Assembly (NCBI GenBank): GCA_032622095.1
Contig: CP136069.1
Span: forward strand, 88,496,958 to 88,560,957
Length of the DNA stretch: 64,000 nucleotides
DNA from: Siphonodentalium dalli
Lineage: Eukaryota; Mollusca; Scaphopoda; Gadilida; Siphonodentaliidae
Direction of reading: 5' to 3'
Of this stretch, positions 1 to 11,938 are shown in pieces. The notes beneath the pieces were generated by a model. The model was not told where the DNA came from. It saw nothing but the letters and a program-made list of their open reading frames with translations, and searched no databases. Numbering within the stretch: the stretch's first letter is position 1; the number at the start of each line of letters is the position of its first letter. A program made the translations under genes and the position numbers.

Positions 1-1508
1 AGGATTTCGGGAAACAAACCACCCATACAAATTGTACATAATACATGACAGCGCCACCTTTCGTTCACACACTCAGTTAATATTGAGAGAATATTGATTC
101 GGCTCAATGTGTGCTAAAGAGTTTAGAAGGGTTATGGGTACCCAGAACAGTGAGAATTCGCCTTTCTCTTTGCTAGCCACTTTTTGTAAAGTGTCCCAGA
201 CATTTGGAAACCAACCCACCCACTGAAGATGTATATTTCCTGAATTACCTACCATTTGTTGAGAACATATCCATCCATTGGTGTGTTTAAGACTTTAAAT
301 GGGGTAGGGTGCTCAAAGAAAATATTCAGCTTTGACATTTGCCAGCCGCCTTTTGTAAAGTACCCTAGGATTTTGGGAACTAAACTACCCATATAAATTG
401 TATATTCCCTTATAGCACTACCTTTCGTTCACACTGTGAGTTAATAATAAAAAGCATATATATTCGGGGCATGGTGTGTTCAAGAGTTTAAATGGGCTTA
501 TAAATGGGTCCCACAAAACAAAAAATATTCGCCTTTGGAGTTTGCCATCCGATTTTTGTAAAGTGCTAAACGCTTTCGGGAACCAACCAACCCATCCATC
601 AATATTATGTATGTCCCGACATTACTATACATTGCCCAGATCCTCAGTCAATATTTACAGCAACCATTTCAGTTCGTGGTTTGTTCAACTTTAACACTCC
701 AATTGTGTAGGGGGGTCCTCAAAACATAGCAAATTCGTCTTTCTTATTTATCAGCCACTTTGTGTAAAGCGACACATGCATAACCCACCCATACAAATTA
801 TGTATTCTCTGATAGTACTACATTCCAATCACACTCTCATTTAATATAGAGAGCATATAGCTTCATTTCGTACTGTGATCAAGTCTTTAAATCGTGTAGA
901 GTGTTCTCGAAAAAATTGAAAATTCGCCCTTCATATTTGCCACGCAGCCTCGTTTTGTAAAGTGCCACACTATTTCTGGAACAAACCCATTCATAAACAT
1001 TGTGTATTTCCTTATGTAACTGTCCTTTGTAGTTACATGATTCTTCATATTGAGATCATATTCTTTCAGTTCGTGGTGTGTTCAAGACTTCTAATAGGGC
1101 AGGGGGGCTCAAAACATAGAACATATTTGAACTAACGCTTCCACCTTGGTCAAACTAGTTTATGAGATATAAAATACAATATCCATTGTTTCTATAATTT
1201 GGTCGATTTAGAGGGACTCTAAAAATCACCATGGAAGCAACAATGATTTTGTTCTGTATGATTATGTTAGTCTATATTATGTGTCGTTTAGAATAAATAC
1301 TTTAGTTCCTCAAAGTCGATATGTGTTAATATAAAATTACATGTTATAAATAAAATGTTTTGTTGTTGTTGTAACTGGGGGTTTGGAAACCTGAGGACAT
1401 CTATAACAACGCTCGCGGTGTCTACTGATCACGTTTTCATCATACGAATTATGATTAGATGCCCATTAGAATCACTTAGACAGGTCTGTGTTGTTATCAT
1501 AAATATGT
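1..1508. repeat. Left arm of a 3.9-kb inverted repeat made of degenerate satellite
   Basis: This stretch reappears as its reverse complement at 2424-3906. Paired positions sum to about 3907 in the outer part and 3932 further in, because the right arm lacks about 25 bp near 2940. The arm consists of decayed satellite monomers read on the minus strand; the recognisable core is the complement of CTTTACAAAAAGCGGCTGGC, for example near 182 and 352. The homology probably continues left of the window, since base 1 still pairs with 3906. Short ORFs here are not genes. Confidence 0.85.
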
Positions 1509-2423
1509 ATTTGTTCTACCAAATCGTGTCCGGGGGAGTGGTACCTAATTCCAATATCTGGAAAACCGTTCACAATTTCTGTCAAATTCTTTCTGCGTGT
1601 GATGTCCAGATAACTACTGAATTATTCACTGAATATGAATTATATAGTTGGTCATGTGTTGTTTATAACAAAGGTTTTAGTACTTAACATCGATGTTAAT
1701 GCATGCAAAATTACCTGTTATCAATAAAATAATTGTTGTTGTTGTAACTGGGGGATCTGAAAGCCTGAAGACATCTGTAATCAATTAAACGGTATCTCTG
1801 GACAAAACTTTCAGTACAAGATTCATATTGGGTCCCATTCAGATCAATTAGAAAATGTTTGTAATGTCGTTATCAAAAATATGTATTTTTTCTACGAAAA
1901 ACGTGTTTGGGGGAGGGGTAGCTAAAATCCAATATATCGCAAGCCGTTCAAAATGTCTGTTCACTTCTTTCTTCATATGCTTGTCAGATAACTACTACAC
2001 AATATGGACTAAATATTTCAGTATTATTGCAATATCCGTTTGAATGATAATGTTTGAAAAATATTATTTTTGTGAAAAAGAGCGATTTTTCAACAAAAAA
2101 TAAATGTTTCGGCTCCAAATGGCAGGAAAATCTAAATTAACCAACACTTTTTGCATATCAGGTACAGATATGGTATGCTGTAGTAATTTTAGCACCAAAA
2201 ATGTGGGAAAATATCTTAGGACTAAGCCGCAGGGCTCACTTTACCAAAATCGTTTATTTATGGAAAATGTCACTGGTGGGTATCGTTCATCGTCGATTTG
2301 AGAATAGCCACCACCAATTCCGTTATTTTTCACTATCATTTTCGTCAACAGTATATATTTCACCTTCAAAAAAAGTTGGTTTTAACTTGTTCTACCGTGG
2401 GTAGGGGTACCCGACCACTTTTG
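1509..2423. repeat. Loop of the 3.9-kb inverted repeat
   Basis: Pairing between the arms stops at about 1508 and 2424. The loop holds most of a 690-bp module (1720-2405) found again as a direct copy at 6262-6948. It includes a GTT trinucleotide run. No coding sequence is supported. Confidence 0.7.
1720..2405 (+). repeat. 690-bp dispersed module, copy 1
   Basis: It aligns in the same orientation with 6262-6948 over the whole length. Shared landmarks are a GTTGTTGTTGTAA tract, a block beginning CGTGTTTGGGGGAGG, and an end at GTTCTACCGTGGGTAGGGGTA. Divergence is moderate and there are no obvious terminal inverted repeats or target duplications, so the class of element is unknown. A shorter related start lies at 1353, inside the inverted-repeat arm. 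Confidence 0.75.
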
Positions 2424-3906
2424 GCGTATTTATGATAACAACACAGACCTGTCTAAGTGATTCTAATGGGCATCTAATCATAATTCGTATGATGAAAACG
2501 TGATCAGTAGACACCGCGAGCGTGGTTATAGATGTCCTCAGGTTTCCAAACCCCCAGTTACAACAACAACAAAACATTTTATTTATAACATGTAATTTTA
2601 TATTAACACATATCGACTTTGAGGAACTAAAGTATTTATTCTAAACGACACATAATATAGACTAACATAATCATACAGAACAAAATCATTGTTGCTTCTA
2701 TGGTGATTTTTAGAGTCCCTCTAAATCGACCAAATTATAGAAACAATGGATATTGTATTTTATATCTCATAAACTAGTTTGACCAAGGTGGAAGCGTTAG
2801 TTCAAATATGTTCTATGTTTTGAGCCCCCCCCCTGCCCTATTAGAAGTCTTGAACACACCACGAACTGAAAGAATATGATCTCAATATTAAGAATCATGT
2901 AACTACAAAGGACAGTTACATAAGGAAATACACAATGTTTGGCACTTTACAAAACGAGGCTGCGTGGCAAATATGAAGGGCGAATTTTCAATTTTTTCGA
3001 GAACACTCTACACGATTTAAAGACTTGATCACAGTACGAAATGAAGCTATATGCTCTCTATATTAAATGAGAGTGTGATTGGAATGTAGTACTATCAGAG
3101 AATACATAATTTGTATGGGTGGGTTATGCATGTGTCGCTTTACACAAAGTGGCTGATAAATAAGAAAGACGAATTTGCTATGTTTTGAGGACCCCCCTAC
3201 ACAATTGGAGTGTTAAAGTTGAACAAACCACGAACTGAAATGGTTGCTGTAAATATTGACTGAGGATCTGGGCAATGTATAGTAATGTCGGGACATACAT
3301 AATATTGATGGATGGGTTGGTTGGTTCCCGAAAGCGTTTAGCACTTTACAAAAATCGGATGGCAAACTCCAAAGGCGAATATTTTTTGTTTTGTGGGACC
3401 CCTTTATAAGCCCATTTAAACTCTTGAACACACCATGCCCCGAATATATATGCTTGTTATTATTAACTCACAGTGTGAACGAAAGGTAGTGCTATAAGGG
3501 AATATACAATTTATATGGGTAGTTTAGTTCCCAAAATCCTAGGGTACTTTACAAAAGGCGGCTGGCAAATGTCAAAGCTGAATATTTTCTTTGAGCACCC
3601 TACCCCATTTAAAGTCTTAAACACACCAATGGATGGATATGTTCTCAACAAATGGTAGGTAATTCAGGAAATATACATCTTCAGTGGGTGGGTTGGTTTC
3701 CGAATGTCTGGGACACTTTACAAAAAGTGGCTAGCAAAGAGAAAGGCGAATTCTCACTGTTCTGGGTACCCATAACCCTTCTAAACTCTTTAGCACACAT
3801 TGAGCCGAATCAATATTCTCTCAATATTAACTGAGTGTGTGAACGAAAGGTAGCGCTGTCATGTATTATGTACAATTTGTATGGGTGGTTTGTTTCCCGA
3901 AATCCT
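2424..3906. repeat. Right arm of the 3.9-kb inverted repeat
   Basis: Reverse complement of 1-1508 at high identity. Visible differences are a deletion of about 25 bp near 2940 and a longer C-run at 2825. The satellite monomers here read on the plus strand and continue directly into the array at 3907-5705. The fold is therefore an inverted duplication of one end of a satellite array. Confidence 0.85.
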
Positions 3907-5705
3907 GGAGCACTTTACAAAAGGCGGCTGGCAAATACGAAACGTGATTTTTTTGTTTGAGGCCACACTACCCCATTTGAAGTCTTGAACACACAATGAA
4001 CCGAAAGGATATGCTCCCAATATTAACTGAGTGTGTAGAGAAATGGACGCTATATCAAGAGTATAGTATATCAGGGTCTTGAATGTCTGGGTCACTTTAC
4101 AAAAAGCTGTTGGTGAAAGAGAAAGGCGAATATTCACTGTTTGGGGACCCCATTAACCCATTTAATATCTTGATCACAGCATGAACTGACGTTATATTCT
4201 CTCATACTTAACTTAGTGTGTGACCGAAAGGTATTGCTATCATGGAATTATTAATTGATATGGGTGATTTGGTTCCCCCGATATCCTGGAACACTTTACA
4301 AAAAGCGGCTCAGTGGTAAACACGAAAGGCGAATTTCTATGTTTTGAGGACCCCACTATCCCACTTGAAGTCTTAAACAAATGATATGCTCTCAATGTTA
4401 ACTGAAGTTGTGGACAAATGGGAGTATTATCTGGAAATACGAATCTGTTATGGATGAGATGTTTCTCGAAAGCGGTCGGCAAACGAAAGGGCTAAATTTC
4501 ACTGTCTCAGGGGACTCCAATCCCTATTTGAAGACTTGAACACACCACTAGCTCAAGGCATATGCTATCAATATCACCCGAAATTGTGGCCGAATGGCTG
4601 TTCTGTCAGAAAAGATGCAATGCTCTCCCGAGCCCACCGTTCGCGAGAACACCGTGGCACCTTACACAAAGCAGATGACAAACGATGAAGGCGAATTTTA
4701 AGGGACCCCTAGCCCATGTAAACCATTGAACCTACCACGAACTGAATGGATGTGCCCTCAATGTCAAACGACGATCAAGAAATACACAATTGTTAAAGAT
4801 GGGTTGGAACCCGACAGTCGGGGACACTTTACAAAAAGCGACTGGACAATAAATAATGCGATTTTTCAATGTTTGCATTACCCCCTTCCCACTTTGAAGA
4901 CTAGAACACACCACGAACTGGAACGATATCATCATTGACTGAGTGTGTGGACAATGGGGAGTTAGTTGTACAAGGACGTATGTACTTATTGTAAATAGAT
5001 GGATTGGGTTCAGAAAGCATGAGCACTTAACGAAAAGTGGCTGGAAAATAAGAAAGGCAAAATTTGAGGACCCCTACTTTATTTGAAGTCTTGGAAGACA
5101 CCACATGGTGAAATGATATGACCTCATTATTAACTGAGGGCTTGACAAAAGGTTAGTTTTTATCAGGATATACATATGTGTTGGTTCCCGAAAATCTGCA
5201 CCATGTGGCACTCCACAACAAGTGGCTGGCAAATGTTCACTGCTTTATGTATCCCTACCCTATTTGAAGTCTTGAACACATCATGTACTGAAGGGATTAT
5301 GATTTCAATATCAACATATATTGTGGCCGAAACTATGCAATATATAAGGCTGTATTGGTTTCCGACAGCATGTGACACTTTACAAAAAGCGGCTGGCAAA
5401 TAACAAAAATGCAATTTTAACTGTTTATGTGACACATACGCTATTTTAAATCATGAAAACACCACCAACTCGAGGGACATGGTCCCAGTTTATACGATAT
5501 ATAAGGTTGTATTGGTTTCCGACAGCATGTGACACTTTACAAAAAGCGGCTGGCAAATAACAAAAATTCAACTTTAACTGTTTATGTGACAATTACACTA
5601 TTTTAAGTCATGAAAACACCACGAACTCGATGGACATGCTCCCAGTTTTAACTGAGTCTGTGGACATAGGGTAGTTCTATCAGGAGGTAAACAATTTATC
5701 TGGGA
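3907..5705 (+). repeat. Degenerate tandem satellite, monomer about 160-200 bp
   Basis: Recurring landmarks in fixed order are AACTGAGTGTGTG, a short CTATCAGGAAATAC-like stretch, GGTTCCCGAAA, CACTTTACAAAAAGCGGCTG, AAAGGCGAATTT, and TTGAAGTCTTGAACACACC. They recur near 3826, 4025, 4210, 4399, 4938, 5122 and 5650. The two last full monomers (5337-5494 and 5497-5650) are nearly identical with a 157-bp step, indicating recent duplication. Reading frames inside it are short and not conserved between monomers. Confidence 0.8.
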
Positions 5706-5744
5706 GAGAGAGAGACTGTATGGGGAAAGTTAGGATGTAATCCA

Positions 5745-5822
5745 GTTGGAGCTGATTGGATACAATGATATACACATAGTTTCGTTGGAGCTGATTGGAC
5801 ACAATGATACACAGATAATGTT
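5745..5822 (+). repeat. 39-bp tandem duplication
   Basis: GTTGGAGCTGATTGGA starts at 5745 and again at 5784, followed in both by a near-identical ACAATGATA-containing tail. Two copies only. Confidence 0.7.
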
Positions 5823-6261
5823 GTTTGCGTCATTGATACGTCCGTCGCCGTGAGATTACAGACGATCTGGTGGGGGTAAATTTCGCGCTCAGCAGGGTTT
5901 CAATGCTTTTCACGAAGTTTTAACAAATGACAGCGTTGTGGAAATCGCTTTGTTTTCGAAATAAATGTTTGAACCCCGTCAACTATTTTAATATTTTCGC
6001 GATGACTGAGTTGCTGTGTTCCACACAAAAGAGTATTTCTGATAAAATGACATTCAGTATGGCGCATAGAAGTTCAGTCCTAGGACCACTATATTCAGGA
6101 CATTCCTATAATTAATGATATGCTGTTTCTATTTTGCCACAACGACAGAGAGGGGACGTTTTAATGTGATTACTCAATAGGTCATAGTTCAAACTACTGC
6201 ATTTCAATCTTAAGCGAGAATGGAGTACTTGTGATATGCGACACTTACTGTATGTAATAGC
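5823..6261. other. Non-coding stretch, nothing recognised
   Basis: I see no domain, repeat or RNA signature. The ORF at 5927-6115 is short and has no recognisable motif. Confidence 0.4.
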
Positions 6262-6948
6262 AAATAAAATTGGTTGTTGTTGTTGTAATTTGGGGTCTGG
6301 AAGCCCGAACACGTCTTTAATCACTTAAGCAATGTCCCCGGGCTCAATTTTCAGCAAACGAATTATGTTGGGTCCCATTATGATCAATTGGGACATTTGG
6401 TAAAGTTCTGAACAAAAATATGTAATTTTTCGACCAAAAACGTGTTTGGGGGAGGTGTAGCTAAAATCCATTATTTCGCAAATCGTTCAAATTTTCTGTT
6501 AACTTCTCTCTGCATATGCTTGGGAGATAACTGCTTCACCATAAGAATTAAATATTTCGGCATTATAGCAATATCCATTTGAATGATAATGTTTGAAAAA
6601 TAATATTTTGGTGAAAAAGTGCGATTTTTCAACAAAAAATAAATGTTTCGGCTCCAAATGGCAGGAAAATCTAAATTAACCAACACTTTTTTCATATCAG
6701 TTAGAGGCATGGTATGATATAGTAATTTTAACCTCAACAATATTGGCAAATAGGTTAGGACATAGCCACATGGCTCGCTTTACCAAAATCGTTAATTTCT
6801 GGAAAAAGTCACTGGTGGGTATCGCTCATCGTCGATTTGACAATAGCCACCACCAATTCCGTTATTTTTCACTATCATTTTCGTCAACAGTATATATTTC
6901 TCCTTTAAAAAAAGTTGGTTTTAACTTGTTCTACCGTGGGTAGGGGTA
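6262..6948 (+). repeat. 690-bp dispersed module, copy 2
   Basis: Direct copy of 1720-2405, ending at the same point (GTTCTACCGTGGGTAGGGGTA). It starts at an AATAAAATTGGTTGTTGTTG tract. The neighbouring sequences differ completely after the shared end, so this is a mobile or transposed block rather than a simple tandem duplication. Confidence 0.75.
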
Positions 6949-7201
6949 TCTCGAAAACTAGAGCTCTTTTTCGATTTGGCCGCTGCACTAATAGGTTTGT
7001 ATTGTTCAAGAAAAATACACATATTTTTATTGAACGTTTCAATTCTTCTGTATTTTGCTGTATTTCGCACAAATAAGCCATTGGGTGTAAAATAAATGTT
7101 ATTACATCCCACCAATAATGACTTCAAATTGAATAATCTTAAAATAAATATGAATAACAAGCCTTTAACGCGAGTAGTTAATACTAGACCATAACAATCT
7201 C

Positions 7202-7690
7202 AAATTTCTTGGAATTATCATTGACGAGAATATCACTTTTAAAGATCACATATCTATAATACATAACAAATATCCAATGCAATATATTTCATAAATAAGT
7301 AAAGCGAATACTTTATACATCTCTTTGATCCACAGTCATGTCATCTGTGGTTTTACAACGTGGGGCCATGCCGATGTAGGATGCACTATCTGTAAACAGA
7401 AAAGGGCAATTATAATTATATCCAATCATTCAGGAGCCATACAGAACCAATTAATCTGAATGAAAACGTTCTTAAATTTCACGACCTAAATAAGCTACAA
7501 GCAGCAACGTTCGTTTTGACTGGAAAAGAGATAATCTTCCCAAATCATTCAATGAAACATTTGACTATACATTTGTTAATACCCGACATACTGGCAGTCT
7601 GAAAGCATCAACTCCGAGAACTGCATTTAGTTCTACGTTACCGAAACACACATTCCCTGATATATGGAATGCATTATTCGCAGGTGGTAA
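7202..7690 (+). pseudogene. LINE reverse transcriptase, C-terminal fragment (broken)
   Basis: The frame starting at 7202 encodes FLGIIIDENITFKDHIS, then after stop codons and at least one frameshift LIHSHVICGFTTWGHA and KRAIIII. This is the region just downstream of the catalytic palm in CR1/Jockey-like non-LTR retrotransposons (FLGv.ld..l.wk.Hi, then the thumb with a W-G pair and Q+RA+R/I-I). The last part resembles the conserved tail with NTRH. In-frame TAA and TGA codons and frame changes show it is dead. No ORF1, endonuclease or catalytic YADD lies beside it, so it is a 5'-truncated or nested remnant. Confidence 0.75.
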
Positions 7691-8019
7691 TTAGTTATTT
7701 ATGTGTATTATGTATATGCTGTATAATGTCGTATATGCAGTTCGAAATCACAATGAAATGACCAAAATGGAAGTTTGCGTTACAAAAGGAAATTAACTCT
7801 GCCATGCTGATATCACTTTGTGACACTTGTGAAAATACTAAAGAAATCTTCACTGAACCAGAGCGGCCGAACAGTAGTGATGGTTCGTTACGCTTAATTC
7901 TCGGTGCAACATGTTCTTTCCAAAACCCGTTTTAGGTAGATAATGTGCTTAGGATCGCCTGATTTTTGAGTCGATAATGTGCTGAAAATGAGACAATTTT
8001 AGTCACATTAAGTGCGAAA
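7691..8019. other. Non-coding stretch, nothing recognised
   Basis: AT-rich sequence without recognisable motifs. It may be the 3' end of the LINE remnant just upstream, but I see no poly-A tail. Confidence 0.3.
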
Positions 8020-8270
8020 ACGTACTATACACATTGAAATTAATAGCTGTAGACGCGGAATAGAAACAACTGATAATGACCTTGAAGCATTGTGTGCGGA
8101 ATTGAAAAGGAAATTGCCACTGGCAGATGTGTGCTTCTGATCAGTCCTGCCCACGGTGCATTCCGATTCCATCAACTGGATTGTAGAACAGACAAACCGC
8201 AAATACCAAGAACTATGCTTGATAACACAACACACTTTATCAATTCGGAAAGGGAAGTGCGCGAAGAGTT
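8020..8270 (+). pseudogene. Possible SGNH/GDSL-like domain fragment from a mobile element
   Basis: The plus-strand frame through 8043-8280 reads an acidic-leucine segment, a stop codon (TGA near 8140), then SVLPTVHSDSINWIVEQTNR. The S-x-LP pattern followed by a helix with I-x-x-x-N-x-x-x-x-E-L-C resembles the block after the core strand in SGNH-like domains found in some LINE ORF1 and other invertebrate mobile-element proteins. The catalytic Ser and His blocks are not visible, so this rests on one motif and is weak. Confidence 0.25.
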
Positions 8271-8330
8271 TGTTTGTTTTTTTTATTATGTTGAACATAT
8301 TTTATTGTGACCCACAATATAACAGTATAA

Positions 8331-8444
8331 ATTACACGTATTATTATTAACATATACAGAGTGTGGGCACAGAGAATCGGAACACAAATTACACGTATTA
8401 TTATTAACATATACAGAGTGTGGGCACAGAGAATCGGAACACAA
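8331..8444 (+). repeat. 57-bp tandem duplication
   Basis: ATTACACGTATTATTATTAA starts at 8331 and again at 8388, and the two 57-bp units are identical as far as I can see. Two copies. Confidence 0.85.
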
Positions 8445-8543
8445 GTTATGGAACTTACACTGCTGAATTCTGGTCTCAGGTCTAGACCACCCTAATAATC
8501 ACGGTGTTTCATGTCAGGACTTGGTCTCGCGAAACCACCTGGT

Positions 8544-8566
8544 CTCAACGTCGGGCTCATCGGCTA
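8544..8566 (+). repeat. Isolated 3' terminus of a type A Helitron-like element
   Basis: AACGTCGGGCTCATCGGCTAG followed by T is the exact 3' end of the Helitron-like units at 32095-32612 and 41936-44111. The left half of the terminal hairpin (GCCCGG) is replaced by unrelated sequence, so only the last 20 or so bases are present. It lies just upstream of the LINE at 8590. It could be a truncated remnant or a captured end. Confidence 0.5.
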
Positions 8567-8606
8567 GTTGGATATATAGTGCGAGACCCGACGATAGTGT
8601 GGATTC

Positions 8607-8933
8607 GTGAGAGATATTGGACACTTTCCATACAAAGCGGTAGGTTCCCGTTCAAAACCAGTAATGGCGGCAAAGTTTGTTGACATTAGCGACAACACCT
8701 CAGCGGTCGATGTCTCGGACATTCATAAGGTAAACAATGAAGTCTCACAAGCAGTCTACCACGGTTTATCAACCGTGATTAATAAAGATACACACGTGGA
8801 CCAAACTCTTCTAAATTATCTTAACCCTGTTCAGCCAAGTGATTACTCTGAAAATAGTTCCCAGGTTTCCAACTGTCCCGGCATAAATGTAGATCAGCGG
8901 TTATCAATCAACACACAGCTATCAGCACAATAG
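8607..8933 (+). pseudogene. Candidate N-terminal segment of the LINE ORF1
   Basis: A 108-codon frame, Ser/Asp/Asn-rich and hydrophilic, directly upstream of the ORF1 core. It ends at a stop at 8931-8933, while the ORF1 core is open in another frame from about 8968. A frameshift between the two would explain this. It has no domain of its own that I recognise. Its assignment to ORF1 rests on position and composition. Confidence 0.45.
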
Positions 8934-9078
8934 TGCAAATGAACTCCCGCGAAGATTATCGTGAACAGACATTCCTAACGGATTCATATTCAATCCCAGC
9001 CAATCAAGCGCTAGAAATGCAACTCAAAGCTTTAACCCACACACCCAAAACCAGTTCGGACAATATTCTCCTTCTAAA

Positions 9079-9951
9079 ATGGATCCCAAAATGGACACTG
9101 TGATAGAGATGTTACGTGAAATCACACTGAAAGTTAACTCCATCGACGAAGTTAAAAGTGAAGTCACCGCAATACATAACAAATTATCAGTTATGAACCA
9201 CGCGGTTGGTGAGCTCCAAAACAGAGTTGGCTCCTTAGAGTCCCATAATCGGAAGATAACCGACGACGTGAACTCCCTATATGAATTCAAAACCAACATC
9301 ACAGAACAGGTCATGACTATTCTTATAAAATCGGTAAAAATTGACCTACTTGAAGAAAGGACCAAGCACGTCCTAGAAACAGTAACTGACTTGGAGACCA
9401 GAGTAATGCGCGACGAATTGATCATATCGGGGATACATGAGGATGAATCAGATGAATTTGCTATAACCACAGAAGACAAATTGAATGAATTTATTAAATA
9501 TGTGCTGAAACTCAACAAGGAAATGGAATTCCAATTTGTGAAGAGAATAGGAAACCGAGATGGTAGAAATGGGACCCCGAGACCGATTCTGGCGAAATTC
9601 ATGAGACAGGACGATAGGGACACAGTGAAAAAATCAAGTGGTATACTTCGCGGAACTCATTTTTATATAAATGAAAACTTACCAAATGTAGTTAATTCAT
9701 ACCGCCAATCCACATTAAAGCCACTAGCCCAGCAAGCACGTGATAACGGACTGAAAGCCAACATAGCTGGAGACAGACTGTACGTGGACAACAAACTTGT
9801 GACCCCCGAGAACCCGCCCCCATACATACAGATGTGCCAACAATCGCGAAGGGAGGCCACCCACACGAGGATATGCAAACCGCCGAATGCTACGCGGAAA
9901 GCGAGGAGGCCCACACAGAGGCCGAGGTCGTGGATACACAAGAGACAATAG
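9079..9951 (+). pseudogene. LINE ORF1p-like RNA-binding protein (coiled coil, RRM-like, C-terminal domain)
   Basis: 290 codons. Residues about 5-110 form heptad-rich coiled coil (for example the segment around ELQNRVGSLE). Residues about 112-165 match the RRM-like core of L1-type ORF1p, with RDELIISGIHED and, at about 155, FQFVKRIGNRDGRNGTPRPI. Residues about 170-245 resemble the C-terminal domain (AKFMRQDDRDTV, later NENLPN and LYVDNKLV). Such proteins trimerise and coat LINE RNA. The open frame is longer than the chosen ATG: it runs upstream without a stop to about 8968. After about residue 250 the frame changes, because the basic RG-rich tail lies in the frame of 9887-10249. The copy is therefore broken near its C terminus. 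Confidence 0.8.
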
Positions 9952-10249
9952 GTACTCTGACTTTAGTGACTCTCGTGATTCATACTACCCACCGCCGGGT
10001 GTAGGTAACAATAGTGGAAACTTCTCTTTTCCCAACAACCCCCGTCCACCTAAACCCCCAACAACTTATCTCATTCTTCAGCTAACACTGCCACGCCACC
10101 CGCCAGCCAACCTACTCCCCAGCAACAGCCCAGATCCCCACCGAAGTCTGCACCATCCCTCCACCAGGAACCATACCTACACCAAACCCACACCCACCAG
10201 AGCAGACACACCCGACACATACAGTACCCAGTGGCATCCACCCGCCTGA
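9887..10249 (+). pseudogene. RG-rich and proline-rich tail of LINE ORF1, out of frame
   Basis: It begins MLRGKRGGPHRGRGRGY, an RGG-type nucleic-acid-binding segment, and continues into a Pro/Thr-rich tail. It overlaps the end of the ORF1 core in a different frame, so it is most simply the original C terminus displaced by a one- or two-base indel near 9840-9887. There is no separate gene here. Confidence 0.6.
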
Positions 10250-10344
10250 TATTCAAGACACGTCTAGGTCGCATTCACAACCGCATATGAATCCACAGCA
10301 GGAGGATGCCATGGGGTAGGTATGCCCGGGAGTGTCCCAAATTA

Positions 10345-11938
10345 GATTTATTTCCCTGAATGTTTGTGGGCTATCATCTAGGCTCGAAGATCCATAGTTT
10401 GTAGATTTTATCAATCAATTTGACATTTTACTCTTTCAAGAGACAAAGACAGATAACATTGACATAATCAATATTTCTATAAATGATTTTCATATCTTAG
10501 GATTTAAGAATAGAAAAAGGATATCAAAAGTCCGCTCAGGCGGTCTGTGTATAGCTGTAAGAGAGATATATACAGAGCATTTCGAAATCATAAATGACGA
10601 CTGTGAAACAATTTTCTGGTGTAAGATACAAATAGGAAAAGGACCATCACATGCTACTGGGAATGTATATATCCAATGCGAAACGTCAAAATATTTTAAC
10701 GAGAATACATTCGATAATACCCACATATCTATCTTAGACAAACTTATTTCATTCGATCATGTTCTATTAGCGGGAGACTTTAACTCTCGAACAGGCACAC
10801 TAGATGATAGCGCACTGGCAGAGCAACTTATTAGCAAACATATTAAAAGCGCCCATGTAAAGCGATTTAACCCGGACACCAAAGTGAATGGCTCCGGTAG
10901 CAAACTTATGCATTTATGCCAAGAAAACGAAATATTCATTCTGAATGGCAAAAAAGACGATTGGTATCAAACGCCAGACACACGACAACAAACTGCAGTG
11001 TCATTGACTATGTTATATGCAGCCCAAAACTTACCGATTACATAAGCGCATTCCACGTCAATCCTTTCAATGAACTCGAATCCGATATCCACTCAGCGTT
11101 AATCTTCAGCCTCAAGGTAATCAGTCAGCGCGAGAGACCAATCAAGGTCATAACGCAGAGGCACACACCCAAGAATCGCACAGCGTGTAATCCGACAAAA
11201 CGTATTGTCACTCGGAACTGGAACAAAACTAACACCGCAAGTTTCATACAAAGAATCAACGCGACTAATTTCGAAGAACTAAATTCACTCCTAGATCAGC
11301 CGACGCACACCCATAACGCAAAGGAAAATCTTAACAGAGCTTATAATGAATTGAAAGTAATCCTTACGAACGCAACATACCGCCAAAAACAAGACAAGCC
11401 GCGGAAGAATACTAAGCGAAACAGTAGTAAAAAACCGTTAGGTATGCCATGGTTTTCACGTGATTGCGTCCACTCGAGGACAGCATACCGAAAGCCGCGA
11501 AAGAATTATAACAAACATCCATCGAACTTTAATAAACAAAAAATGATTGAAAGTAGGAACTCATATAAACACACACAACTAACAAGCAAACGTACATATA
11601 AAATAAATTTGGGCAAGAAAATACACAACTTAAAGGGGGAATCAAGCAAAGAATTTTGGAAATTGGTCAGGGAACTTGATGGGAAACTTGAAAATAGGCC
11701 AACACCTACAAGTAATGAATTCCAGGAATATTTCGAAACAATAGAAGATGACATCACTGGGGGTACCACTGACAATAGTACTGCCTTAATGAACGTAAAC
11801 ATACAAAGAAATGATTTAGATATCTCACTTCTTAACAAAGAAATTTCTATAGAGGAAGTAATGAACGCAGCGAACAAACTTAAAAATGAAAAGGCCCCAG
11901 GCTTTGATTCTGTAACAAATGAAAATTATAAAATATAG
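10345..11938 (+). pseudogene. LINE ORF2 endonuclease and linker, broken by a stop and a frameshift
   Basis: The frame from 10345 encodes RFISLNVCGL (first endonuclease strand), LLFQETKTD (catalytic Glu), SGGLCIAV, and HVLLAGDFNSRTG (catalytic Asp-Asn). An in-frame TAG lies at 10395-10397. Near 10960 the frame changes, and the 10916-11938 frame continues with CSVIDYVICSP and ELESDIHSALI, which hold the last conserved blocks. In that block the usual SDH is SDIH, with an extra residue. The protein would nick target DNA to prime reverse transcription. Downstream is a basic linker, then an RT N-terminal block (KLKNEKAPGFDSVTNE) where a second frame change to the 11919 frame occurs. Confidence 0.8.

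Noticed and set aside
73-255. 60-codon ORF present in both arms of the first inverted repeat
   Set aside because: Conserved only because the arms are recent inverted copies. The same satellite monomers elsewhere do not keep it open.
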